This document shows positions 53,511 through 61,484 of a DNA stretch of 64,000 nt, piece after piece. The notes beneath the pieces are model-generated. The model saw only the letters and a list, made by a program, of their open reading frames with translations, made no database searches and had not been told where the DNA came from. This DNA comes from Pseudoalteromonas xiamenensis (lineage in GTDB: Bacteria; Pseudomonadota; Gammaproteobacteria; Enterobacterales; Alteromonadaceae). The stretch lies in the NCBI RefSeq assembly GCF_042431545.1, contig NZ_JBHLYX010000016.1. The stretch is one strand, 5' to 3'. Position numbers and translations under genes: made by a program. Positions within the stretch are counted from its first letter, which is position 1; each line of letters starts with the position of its first letter.

Positions 53511-53543
53511 AAGGCCAAAAGTGCGAAACTTTTGGCCTTTTTA
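53511..53543 (+). terminator. Terminator after the PstS-like gene
   Basis: AAGGCCAAAAGT, loop GCGAA, ACTTTTGGCCTT, then TTTT: 12-bp stem. Confidence 0.88.
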
Positions 53544-53831
53544 TGTTAACCCTTTAAATAGTAGGGGATATTTAAGGATCTTGCTACTGATATAGTCATC
53601 ATTCAATATTTGCGATGTGATCCGCTCGATGTCATCATCGATGCAAAATACCCACTCAAGGCGTTCTATTGCGGTGAGCAACCCTTTGTTGAACGAGTAC
53701 TCGCGTTTTAACTGTTGGCAGTTACATCTAAGCTGGGACAGCTTGCTCGGGTCTGCAGTTAGTCGCTCAAGCGCCGCTCTCACATAGTCCAAGTTTTTAC
53801 TATTCGTCGGTCTACGTCTGACTTTGTTCAT
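53541..53831 (-). CDS. Hypothetical protein overlapping the DUF3081 gene
   Basis: A 96-residue basic-then-neutral protein (begins NKVRRRPTNSKNLDYVRAALERL) with two cysteines in RCNCQQL and helical content. No family recognised. ATG 53831 overlaps the end of the DUF3081 gene by 20 bases and has no ribosome site of its own, so coupled translation is likely if it is real. A longer frame to 53927 exists but would overlap much more. Confidence 0.45.
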   Translation of the reverse strand: MNKVRRRPTNSKNLDYVRAALERLTADPSKLSQLRCNCQQLKREYSFNKGLLTAIERLEWVFCIDDDIERITSQILNDDYISSKILKYPLLFKGLT

Positions 53832-54090
53832 TGAGGGCAAGATCTTTAATTCGGTGTATGGCGTCCATGAAAACCAATTTTTGGTCTTCTTTTTCGTAGT
53901 CGAGATGATAGGTATTGTGGAAACCAAATCGCAATTGTGCGCCGTTTGTCTTTAAATACAATGTGTAACCATCGAAGTCTGAGAACGCGGTTACGCCATT
54001 GAGCATTTTGCCTTCATCCACTAATTCACCATGGAGCTGTATATGCTCGTAGACGAGCAGTAAGGTCTTGCTATCAATTTCATTTTTCAT
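53812..54090 (-). CDS. DUF3081 family protein
   Basis: A 92-residue cytoplasmic protein. MKNEIDSKTLLLVYEHIQLHGELVDEGKMLNGVTAFSDFDGYTLYL and the ensuing NGAQLRFGFHNTYHLDYEK match the DUF3081 family of small proteins in marine gammaproteobacteria. Function unknown. Overlaps the next gene by 20 bases. Confidence 0.75.
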   Translation of the reverse strand: MKNEIDSKTLLLVYEHIQLHGELVDEGKMLNGVTAFSDFDGYTLYLKTNGAQLRFGFHNTYHLDYEKEDQKLVFMDAIHRIKDLALNEQSQT

Positions 54091-54298
54091 AAGATCTCCA
54101 GTTAAGAAGTTTGAAGCGTTTTTGAACTATTGAAACGATTTTTACCCTCTGGAAAGAATAAAAACAGGCTTAGTTGCCACATCCGCGACCACTTCTATCG
54201 TCGTTGTTTTATAGGTCCTTTGAAGTGAAATAGATCACAAATTGGGATGCCTTATGTTGTAATAGAGGCAGTCATTGCAATATTCAAGTTATTAATAA

Positions 54299-55234
54299 GT
54301 GAATATACATTTTTTAGGCACATCGTCAGGTAGTCCGAGTCTCAGTCGAAACATGTCGGCTACAGGGATAAGCTTTGAACGTTCAAAAGCGTGGGTATTA
54401 GTTGACTGCGCTGAAGGCACACAGCATCAACTTCTTAAAAGTTCTTTATCGCCATACCACTTAAGCGTTATAGCGATAACACATCTTCATGGTGACCACT
54501 GTTACGGCTTACCTGGTCTAATTGCTGCAATTATGGTCTCCGGTCGAACAGCTGCTGTTGATCTGATAGCACCAGAGAAAGTCATTCAATTTGTTCGCAC
54601 GACACTTGCGTTAACTCAACTTGATTTGCCTTTTGATTTACGCTGCCATGCGATTGAAGACATAGAGAATAAGCTGACGTTTGATTGCTGTGAAATTGAA
54701 ATACTCGAATTGAAACACCGAGTACCAAGCTATGGTTTTCGTATTACAGAACTTCAAATTCCGAGAAAACTGCGAATTGAACAACTTCAAAATGATGGTG
54801 TTCAATCTGGTCCTCATTACAACACCTTACAAAAAGGAAATGACGTTTACTTCAATGAACGGTTTTTGAGAGCGAAAGACTACACCTTCTATTCTTGGCG
54901 GCCTAGAACAGTCATTGTGTGTGGGGACAATGAAAAACCAGCTTTGTTAGCAGACGCAATTAAAGGTGTAGATTTACTCATACACGAGGCAACGTTTACA
55001 AATCGAGATCTAATTAAAATACGCTCGAACACTGGGCACAGTGATGCTCTGCGAATTGCACAATTTGCACAGAAGCATCAATTACCAGCTCTTGCACTTT
55101 TTCATTTTTCGGTGCGTTACCATGGACAAGATATGCTGACTCCACTTCAACATGAAGCCAGCAAAAATTATTCCGGTGAGCTAATTTTCGCGTACGACGG
55201 GCTCGTCTATACGGTGAGAAAGCATCTCAACTAG
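54299..55234 (+). CDS. rnz: Ribonuclease Z-type metallo-beta-lactamase fold RNase
   Basis: A 311-residue enzyme of the RNase Z/ElaC type that processes tRNA 3' ends or related RNA. Zinc motifs: FLGTSSGSPS opening, HLHGDHCYGLPG (HxHxDH), the HEATFT loop, GHSDA and the C-terminal H region (LFHFSVRYH). Initiates at GTG 54299. The 3' end overlaps the convergent DUF2252 gene by 54 bases, so the stop regions lie in both genes. ElaC2-like size agrees with the bacterial class. Confidence 0.92.
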   Translation: MNIHFLGTSSGSPSLSRNMSATGISFERSKAWVLVDCAEGTQHQLLKSSLSPYHLSVIAITHLHGDHCYGLPGLIAAIMVSGRTAAVDLIAPEKVIQFVRTTLALTQLDLPFDLRCHAIEDIENKLTFDCCEIEILELKHRVPSYGFRITELQIPRKLRIEQLQNDGVQSGPHYNTLQKGNDVYFNERFLRAKDYTFYSWRPRTVIVCGDNEKPALLADAIKGVDLLIHEATFTNRDLIKIRSNTGHSDALRIAQFAQKHQLPALALFHFSVRYHGQDMLTPLQHEASKNYSGELIFAYDGLVYTVRKHLN

Positions 55235-56524
55235 AAGTGCATGGTCTTGGGATACTTGGTCTGCGTATTTTATTGCCATGTCGACCAGTTTGTCTATGTA
55301 TCTAGGTAACACGTCAACGACCTGTTGCTGAAACGCAAGAGAACGACGGTCGCCTCTCATATGCGCGAGTGCTAACGCTTCTCCACAGGTTTGAGCATAT
55401 TGTGTAAAACCGTCTTTAATCGCAGCACGTTTTCCAAGCGTGAAATGCTCAGGATCAATCCCAACTCGGGCGTGATGACGTGAGCGGATTAGGTAGTGTT
55501 GTCCTTGCCAAAGTGCATCATCCAAGATTAAATCTGGACGTCTTTGCATTCTGCGCTGGCAATGCACAGTTAAATGCGCTGGATTTAAGCGGTTAGTTAC
55601 GCAGAGTTGAGGGAAAAAGTGTAGCGGCGCAGCTTCACGCTGTTGTTTAACTTCTACGATGTAACAAAGAGAAAGTGTTTCGGGTGTAATGTGTTTTGGA
55701 CCAACAAGCAAGTAATAGCGTAACATGTTGTTCGACCCTGTACCTGCGTCAATACGTTCAACGATGTCTAAAATTTCGTCAGATACATAAGGCGCAAACA
55801 CGTTTCTAATTTCTTCATCCGTAGGCTGGTCTAAACGTCGAAACTTACTATCGTCTTCCTTGAACTTTAGTGGAAAAGAGAAGCAATCTATTTCTTTAGC
55901 TAATGTACTTTTTGTTAGAAACGCAGCACCATCACTTAAACGTTGTAGGCCTTTTTGCCAACGTTTGAATAAAATGTGCTTCTCGCTAAACGCCAGCAGA
56001 GCCGACTGGCTTGTTATATGGCCTGCTAATGATGATTGACAATATTCCATGTAAGATTGAATGAATGCATGCATTGCTTCCTGAACCTGAGATACTTTTA
56101 CATGATCTTTTTCTCTGTCGGGTGATTGGTCGTTGATAAATTCTTGTTTTAATCGAACGCCTTCTTGTTGCGCGAGATGCAGGCTGACAAGGTATCTTAA
56201 TAGATCCCAAGCTGCATGACCAATACAGGCATCGTCAAAGTCGTTGGGTGCAAAAATAAGGGTTTCGCCGTGTGCTCCTTCTTCACTGATGAAGCCGAAA
56301 TTGCTGACATGGCAATCACCCATAATAGTCGTCAACGGTATACTCAACAGTTCATTTGGTAATGACAAATGGTTAGAATGAATATCAGCGTAGAATACGC
56401 TGGCACTGCCTCTAAAAAAGTAAAATGGGCTGGTGGCCATCTTTAGGTGTTTAGCAATAGATTGGTCTGGCGCTTTGCCATCAACAAACTGCAGTCTTGC
56501 CTTCAACCATGTAGAGCGTTCCAT
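55181..56524 (-). CDS. DUF2252 family protein
   Basis: A 447-residue cytoplasmic protein. FFRGSASVFYADI, MGDCHVSNFGFISEE, FAPNDFDDACIGHAAWDLLRYLVSLHLA match the DUF2252 family, which has kinase-like features (H-x-x-N and DFDD motifs resemble aminoglycoside phosphotransferase catalytic loops). Function unproven. It starts two bases after the PPK2 stop, with GGAG in the last PPK2 codons as ribosome site, so the two are translationally coupled. Confidence 0.88.
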   Translation of the reverse strand: MERSTWLKARLQFVDGKAPDQSIAKHLKMATSPFYFFRGSASVFYADIHSNHLSLPNELLSIPLTTIMGDCHVSNFGFISEEGAHGETLIFAPNDFDDACIGHAAWDLLRYLVSLHLAQQEGVRLKQEFINDQSPDREKDHVKVSQVQEAMHAFIQSYMEYCQSSLAGHITSQSALLAFSEKHILFKRWQKGLQRLSDGAAFLTKSTLAKEIDCFSFPLKFKEDDSKFRRLDQPTDEEIRNVFAPYVSDEILDIVERIDAGTGSNNMLRYYLLVGPKHITPETLSLCYIVEVKQQREAAPLHFFPQLCVTNRLNPAHLTVHCQRRMQRRPDLILDDALWQGQHYLIRSRHHARVGIDPEHFTLGKRAAIKDGFTQYAQTCGEALALAHMRGDRRSLAFQQQVVDVLPRYIDKLVDMAIKYADQVSQDHALLVEMLSHRIDEPVVREN

Positions 56525-56526
56525 AA

Positions 56527-57348
56527 TTACTCCTTAACGCTGAGTCCGAGTTGTTGTTTCGCGAGCTTCACGACTTCGCGGTCGATTTCAGGGGGCGCAA
56601 CAACGATATCTTCACTCAGTGCGCTTACTATCGTTTCAAGAATTTTCACACGTGCATACCATTTATGCTCAGCCAAGATGATATGCCATGGAGCTGTTTC
56701 TGTATCGGTCTTACAAAACATATCGTTATAAGCATGAATGTAATCTTCCCGCTTTTGACGATTACGAACGTCTTCTGCAGTGAGCTTCCATCGCTTAAAT
56801 GGATTATTAAGACGCTCTTCAAAGCGTTTTAGCTGTTCATCTTCATTGATGTGGAGAAATAGCTTGATCACTTTTACATCATCATCAATCAGTAATCGTT
56901 CAAATTCATTTATTTCTTGATAAGCGCGTTGCCATTGTGCGTGCGTTGCAAGGCCTTCAACACGCTCGACTAACACTCTGCCATAATAAGAGCGGTCAAA
57001 AATCGCTAAGCACCCTTTACTAGGCAATTTATTAAAAAATCGGTAGAGGTAATGCTTTCCCTGTTCCTCCTCATGTGGCGCTGAAATAGGGTAGACAGCA
57101 TAGCCTCGAGGATCCAACTTTTCTGTAATGCGACGAATTGCACCACCTTTACCTGCTGCATCCCAGCCTTCAAAAACTATCAACGCTCTTTTTTGTTGAT
57201 GGTAATAGGCTTGCTGCACGTGGAGTAGTTCGTTTTGCCAGTACTTAAGTGCTTGCCGATAGGCCTTTTTATCATCAAGCGCAGGGTGAGCTTTAGCCAA
57301 CTCTTCAATGCAAATATTGTTGTTCCGTAAATTAATGGGACTAACCAT
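56527..57348 (-). CDS. ppk2: Polyphosphate kinase 2 family protein
   Basis: A 273-residue PPK2 enzyme that uses polyphosphate to phosphorylate nucleoside mono- or diphosphates. Walker A GWDAAGKGGAIRRIT, Walker B DRSYYGRVLVERVE, and the lid DVRNRQKREDYIHAYNDM are clear. Class (I to III) cannot be told. Perfect AGGAGGT ribosome site before ATG 57348. Cotranscribed with DUF2252, an association that hints at a joint phosphate-related role. Confidence 0.93.
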   Translation of the reverse strand: MVSPINLRNNNICIEELAKAHPALDDKKAYRQALKYWQNELLHVQQAYYHQQKRALIVFEGWDAAGKGGAIRRITEKLDPRGYAVYPISAPHEEEQGKHYLYRFFNKLPSKGCLAIFDRSYYGRVLVERVEGLATHAQWQRAYQEINEFERLLIDDDVKVIKLFLHINEDEQLKRFEERLNNPFKRWKLTAEDVRNRQKREDYIHAYNDMFCKTDTETAPWHIILAEHKWYARVKILETIVSALSEDIVVAPPEIDREVVKLAKQQLGLSVKE

Positions 57349-57708
57349 TGTTACCTCCTACCTTGGTCAACGTTCTGGATTAAAGCCGCAATCTAAGCCT
57401 GATTCTTATGCGTCCTAAGTCGTTATTTTTGGCTTAGGTGAATGTTTCTTAGATACATTTTCAACTTTATGAACGGCTCTTATCTTGACCAAGACGAGTC
57501 GCTAAAACAACACTTGTATCCAACTTAGATCAAAAATAAGTCAGTAATGTGACGGATAATTGAACAGTGATAATCGCGTTAAGTTGTCTTGGGTTAAAAA
57601 GATGATTTGTGCTGAAATGAGAAAAGAAAAATGAAAAAAGCGGCCTAAGCCGCTTTGGGATCACCTAAGGTGATAGCTAAACAAGAGTATCTTTCATTAA
57701 CGAAAGGA
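57349..57708. other. Intergenic region upstream of PPK2
   Basis: This 360-base region holds the promoter of ppk2 and, near the right end, the terminator of the DUF1338 gene. Inverted repeats: CTTGGTCAA (57362-57370) with TTGACCAAG (57485-57493), and CCTAAG (57414-57419) with CTTAGG (57433-57438). No ORF was found. Confidence 0.5.
57634..57656 (-). terminator. Terminator of the DUF1338 gene
   Basis: On the minus strand AAAGCGGC-TTAG-GCCGCTTTTTT. A second palindrome, ATCACCT-A-AGGTGAT, lies at 57660-57674. Confidence 0.85.
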
Positions 57709-58512
57709 CTAACGAGCGTTAGTACTTTCGAAAATTTTATCCGCTGAAGCGGCAACAAAACCGGTATAAAGTTCGCCGTCTGCTTTAGGGTAGCGAAGGG
57801 CGAATTCATAAAAGCAACTTGGGATTGCGAATTCGCCATCGCTGAATTTCACTGAGAACTCATCAGCAAGCGTTGAAGATTGCTCTAGCAAAACTTCTGG
57901 CGAGCCTTTGATTTCACCGCCTGAAGTATTCAATGCAAAACCACCGTCTTTTAATGCTTGATTCACAGATTCGATAGTTTCGAAGTTGTTCAGATAGTTA
58001 ATGCTAACGGTAAAGTGATTAGCTCTGAAGCCCCATGCAGCCATCCACGCAGCATATTCGCTCTCAGTTAACAAGGTTTTGTATTCTTCATGGCTTACTT
58101 GCCAATGTGTTCCCGAGTACAAAAAGTTGTCGTTTTCAACAACTGAAGGATCAATTTGGTCGATCATTCGATTGATAATACTTTGCAGTTGTTCAGAACA
58201 CTGTTCTAAAAGTAGTTCCGAAATAAACACCTTTGGCTTAGTTGGATCTGAATGTTCGAAGTGTTTAGCGTATAATTTCTTTGCTTCGAAATGATATTCG
58301 CCACACTCTTTGTAACCAACTGCTAAAAAGTGCGCAGCAAGCTTTTCTAAACCGATTTTCGAGTGGTTAAATGTACGTAAAGCGATGTGGTCATTTATTA
58401 CGTCGTCTTGTTGTGTTGACCCCAAAAGCTCATGAACTTTAACCGCTGATGGTGTAACTGATAAGTAGTTATCCCATAGGTTTGCAAAAAGTGTATCTAC
58501 GTTGTTGTGCAT
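57709..58512 (-). CDS. DUF1338 family protein, 2-oxoadipate dioxygenase/decarboxylase-like
   Basis: A 267-residue non-heme iron enzyme related to HglS (YdcJ), which converts 2-oxoadipate to D-2-hydroxyglutarate in lysine breakdown. The opening VDTLFANLWDNYLSVTPSAVKVHELL, HIALRTFNH and the FRANHFTVSINYL stretch with conserved His residues fit the short class. It is in the astA-argD cluster and could act on a keto acid from arginine or lysine. ATG 58512 (MHNNVD) follows AGGAAG. The substrate is inference. Confidence 0.8.
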   Translation of the reverse strand: MHNNVDTLFANLWDNYLSVTPSAVKVHELLGSTQQDDVINDHIALRTFNHSKIGLEKLAAHFLAVGYKECGEYHFEAKKLYAKHFEHSDPTKPKVFISELLLEQCSEQLQSIINRMIDQIDPSVVENDNFLYSGTHWQVSHEEYKTLLTESEYAAWMAAWGFRANHFTVSINYLNNFETIESVNQALKDGGFALNTSGGEIKGSPEVLLEQSSTLADEFSVKFSDGEFAIPSCFYEFALRYPKADGELYTGFVAASADKIFESTNAR

Positions 58513-58588
58513 AATGTTCTTCCTAATAGTTTGCAGTGTTTGCTGCAAGTTTGACTCGCGTTTAATTTCTAAGCACGACGCGAGACAC

Positions 58589-59608
58589 TTATAATTCGAA
58601 AAACCTCACAGAGTCGCCATTTTTAAGCTCAAGCGCTTCAGCCACTTGTGGTGTTACAACCAGTTCTTGTTTACTTTCGTCGAAGATAGCCTGTTTAGTG
58701 TAAGTCGCTCTAAAATCGGCGAGCTTTTGGTTGCTTATGGCAAAAGTAACTTCACCACGAGCTTCACCAATACTGATTGGATATTCTTTCGACTCTTTGA
58801 TGCTACGAATGTTTTGCATACGACATTCGACTGTTGGACCCGCGTCGAACAAATCAACATAGCCACGGTGTTCAAAACCTTCTTTTTCAAGCAGTTTAAG
58901 TGCAGGCTTGGTCTTTTCGTGAACATGTCCAATGACAGACTGAGCCTCTTCACTGAGCAAATTTACATAAATAGGGTGCTTTGGCATAAGTTCAGCAATG
59001 AACACTTTATTGCCAAGCCCGACAAGGTGGTCGGCAACAGGAAAATCAATGCTAAAGAAATGATCTTGCAACCATTCCCAGAATGGTGAATGGCCATTTT
59101 CGTCATTCACACCGCGCATCTCTGCAATGACAGTGTCGGAGAATCGACTCTGATGATCTGCCATGAATAAGAAACGAGAGCGAGATAAGAAGCGACCAGC
59201 TAACCCTTTTCTAAAATCTGGGCGTAAAAACAAGGTACAAATTTCGGTTGCACCGGTGTAGTCATTACACATAGTTAAAACTTCAACGGTGTTGTACACG
59301 TTGAGCGTTTTCGAATGGTGAACCGATTTACTTTTGTAGTAATGATACAGTGGAGTATCCATGCCAACTGCTGCTTCAATGGCCGTTGTACCAAGTATGG
59401 TTTTTGTTTCGAAATCTTCCAAAACAAATAGATAACCTTCGTCAGTAGGACAATCAACAGGCTTTTTGAAGCTGTCTTCAGAACGCGTAATCTTACTTTG
59501 TAGCTTTTCATCGTCAACCGGTAACGAAGTAAATCCGGGGCCGGATTCTTCCGCTATCGTTCGAAGGGCTGCGAAGTCAGTCGCTTTTATGGGTCTTAAT
59601 ACTTTCAT
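58589..59608 (-). CDS. astA: Arginine N-succinyltransferase
   Basis: Transfers succinyl from succinyl-CoA to arginine, the first step of the AST pathway. The 339-residue product has LRPIKATDFAALRTIAEESGPGFTSLP, MCNDYTGATEICTLFLRPDFRKG, RSRFLFMADHQSRF, MRGVNDENGHSPFWEW, GHVHEKTKPALKLLEKEGF, VDLFDAGPTVEC; all are typical. ATG 59608 (MKVLRP) has GGAG at good spacing. Lies between argD/astC and DUF1338. The dehydrogenase (astD) and hydrolase (astB, astE) are not in the window. Confidence 0.94.
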   Translation of the reverse strand: MKVLRPIKATDFAALRTIAEESGPGFTSLPVDDEKLQSKITRSEDSFKKPVDCPTDEGYLFVLEDFETKTILGTTAIEAAVGMDTPLYHYYKSKSVHHSKTLNVYNTVEVLTMCNDYTGATEICTLFLRPDFRKGLAGRFLSRSRFLFMADHQSRFSDTVIAEMRGVNDENGHSPFWEWLQDHFFSIDFPVADHLVGLGNKVFIAELMPKHPIYVNLLSEEAQSVIGHVHEKTKPALKLLEKEGFEHRGYVDLFDAGPTVECRMQNIRSIKESKEYPISIGEARGEVTFAISNQKLADFRATYTKQAIFDESKQELVVTPQVAEALELKNGDSVRFFEL

Positions 59609-59658
59609 AGTAGGCTCCAAACGGGGGTAGATTACCCCTCGTTTAGGTCTTATCTAAA

Positions 59659-60864
59659 TTAGCCGTTAACCACGTCAGCAACCGCTTTTTCAAACGCCGC
59701 TAAACCAGCTTCGATGTCTTCATTTGGGATAACTAATGATGGAGTGAAGCGTACTACATTTGTACCAGCAACAAGCGTAAGCAATTTATGGTTTGCGCTT
59801 GCTACTAGGAAATCACGCGCTCGGCCATCGTAGTCTTTGTTTAGTACAGCGCCAATAAGAAGACCTTCACCACGAATTTCAGAGAATACGTTGTATTTAG
59901 CGTTGATCGCTTCTAGTCCTTCACGGAATAGCGCTGACTTTGCTTTCACGCCTTCGAGTACTTCAGGCGTATTAACCGTATCAAACGCTGCTTCTGCTAC
60001 CGCACATGCTAGTGGGTTACCACCATACGTTGAACCGTGTGTGCCTACTTTTAAATAGCTCGCGATTTCGGTCGTTGTGATCATCGCACCAATAGGGAAA
60101 CCACCACCTAGCGCTTTTGCTGTTGAAAGAATATCGGGTGTAACACCTAAACCTTGATAAGCATAAAGATTACCAGTACGACCAACACCTGTTTGCACTT
60201 CATCAAAAATTAAAAGTGCATTGTGTTTGTCACATAACTCACGCACTGTTTGAGCGAATTCAGCACTAGCTGGAATGATACCTCCTTCACCTTGAATTGG
60301 TTCCATCATTACCGCGCACGTGTTGTCGCTGATCAACGCTTTGAATGCTTCAATGTCATTGAAATCGCAATGCACGATATCCTGAGGCTTTGGACCAAAG
60401 CCATCTGAGTATGCAGCTTGTCCACCAACAGTTACGGTAAAGAAAGTACGGCCGTGGAAACTTTTAGCAAATGAGATAATTTGAGTTTTGTTTGCACCGA
60501 ACTTTTCAATCGCGTAACGACGAGCAAGTTTAAGTGCTGCTTCGTTTGCTTCTGCACCTGAGTTAGCGAAATATACTTTTTCTGCGAAAGTTGCGTCTGT
60601 TAGTTTTTTCGCAAGGCGTAAAGCAGGCTCGTTTGTCATAACGTTCGATAAGTGCCAAATCTTTTCACCTTGTTCTTTTAACGCGTTTACAAGTGCTGGA
60701 TGGCAGTGGCCTAAACAGTTAACCGCAATGCCACCGGCGAAGTCGATATACTCGTCGCCATTTTGGTCCCAAATTCTTGAACCTTCACCCTTAACTGGGA
60801 TTACCGCTGCTGGGTTATAGTTTGGGGCCATTACTAGATCAAATAGCTCACGATTTACTTGCAT
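59659..60864 (-). CDS. argD: Acetylornithine/succinylornithine aminotransferase
   Basis: A 401-residue class III PLP aminotransferase. It acts in arginine synthesis (acetylornithine) or, as AstC, in arginine catabolism (succinylornithine). Motifs: YIDFAGGIAVNCLGHCHP, NSGAEANEAALKLARR, KSFHGRTFFTVTVGGQ, LLIFDEVQTGVGRTG, and the PLP lysine in STAKALGGGFPIGAM. GAGGAAG precedes ATG 60864. Adjacent astA suggests a role in the AST pathway. A divergent Lrp-type regulator with an inverted repeat in between may control it. Confidence 0.93.
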   Translation of the reverse strand: MQVNRELFDLVMAPNYNPAAVIPVKGEGSRIWDQNGDEYIDFAGGIAVNCLGHCHPALVNALKEQGEKIWHLSNVMTNEPALRLAKKLTDATFAEKVYFANSGAEANEAALKLARRYAIEKFGANKTQIISFAKSFHGRTFFTVTVGGQAAYSDGFGPKPQDIVHCDFNDIEAFKALISDNTCAVMMEPIQGEGGIIPASAEFAQTVRELCDKHNALLIFDEVQTGVGRTGNLYAYQGLGVTPDILSTAKALGGGFPIGAMITTTEIASYLKVGTHGSTYGGNPLACAVAEAAFDTVNTPEVLEGVKAKSALFREGLEAINAKYNVFSEIRGEGLLIGAVLNKDYDGRARDFLVASANHKLLTLVAGTNVVRFTPSLVIPNEDIEAGLAAFEKAVADVVNG

Positions 60865-60942
60865 GACGACTTCCTCATAATTTTGAACGGGCTGAGTGGA
60901 GATGTTTTTATTTGCTCAGCGTTAGTTTTTTCATTATTGAAC

Positions 60943-60972
60943 CATTTTAATCAAAATTGCAGTGTTAAAATG
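60943..60972. promoter_or_regulatory. Inverted repeat between argD and the Lrp-type gene
   Basis: CATTTTAA (60943-60950) and TTAAAATG (60965-60972): 8-bp arms with 14-base spacer, a form compatible with an Lrp-family site, though AT-rich sequence can form such repeats by chance. Confidence 0.35.
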
Positions 60973-60999
60973 ATAAAAATGAGATAATATTTTTACAAA

Positions 61000-61449
61000 A
61001 TGAATGGTGCTGGTGACGATATGATAAGTGAACAAGATGAAAAGCTGTTAAATTTACTTCGCGCTGATGCAAGAATGAGCATAACGGACTTAGCAAAACT
61101 ATTGTCAGTATCTCGGGCAACTGTACAAAATCGAATCGCCAAGCTAGAGCAAAGTGGCGTAATAAAAGGTTATCGAGTTGAATTTGGCGGTGACTATGCG
61201 AATGCGTTGGTTTCGGCCCATGTTTCAATAAAGGTAAAACAAAAGCTGACCACTAAAACGAATCTGGCACTTAAGCAAATGAGTAATATCTCTGCGCTTT
61301 ATGCGATTAGTGGCGAGTACGATTTAATCGCGATTGTTTCTGCACAAAACCTAGAAAAACTAAGCCATTTACTTGATGAAATTGGAAATTTAGATGGGGT
61401 TGAGCGAACCACGTCGTCGGTGATTTTAGAAACTAAATTTGAACGATAA
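61000..61449 (+). CDS. Lrp/AsnC family transcriptional regulator
   Basis: A 149-residue regulator: N-terminal helix-turn-helix (ISEQDEKLLNLLRADARMSITDLAKLLSVSRATVQNRIAKLEQSGVIKGY) and C-terminal RAM domain (LYAISGEYDLIAIVSA) that senses amino acids. Divergent from argD, so likely controls arginine genes. ATG 61021 (MISEQDEKLL) fits the usual Lrp start; ATG 61000 is also possible. Confidence 0.9.
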   Translation: MNGAGDDMISEQDEKLLNLLRADARMSITDLAKLLSVSRATVQNRIAKLEQSGVIKGYRVEFGGDYANALVSAHVSIKVKQKLTTKTNLALKQMSNISALYAISGEYDLIAIVSAQNLEKLSHLLDEIGNLDGVERTTSSVILETKFER

Positions 61450-61484
61450 TTAGCAGCGTCTTGCGCCGAAAAATAAGCTAAATG

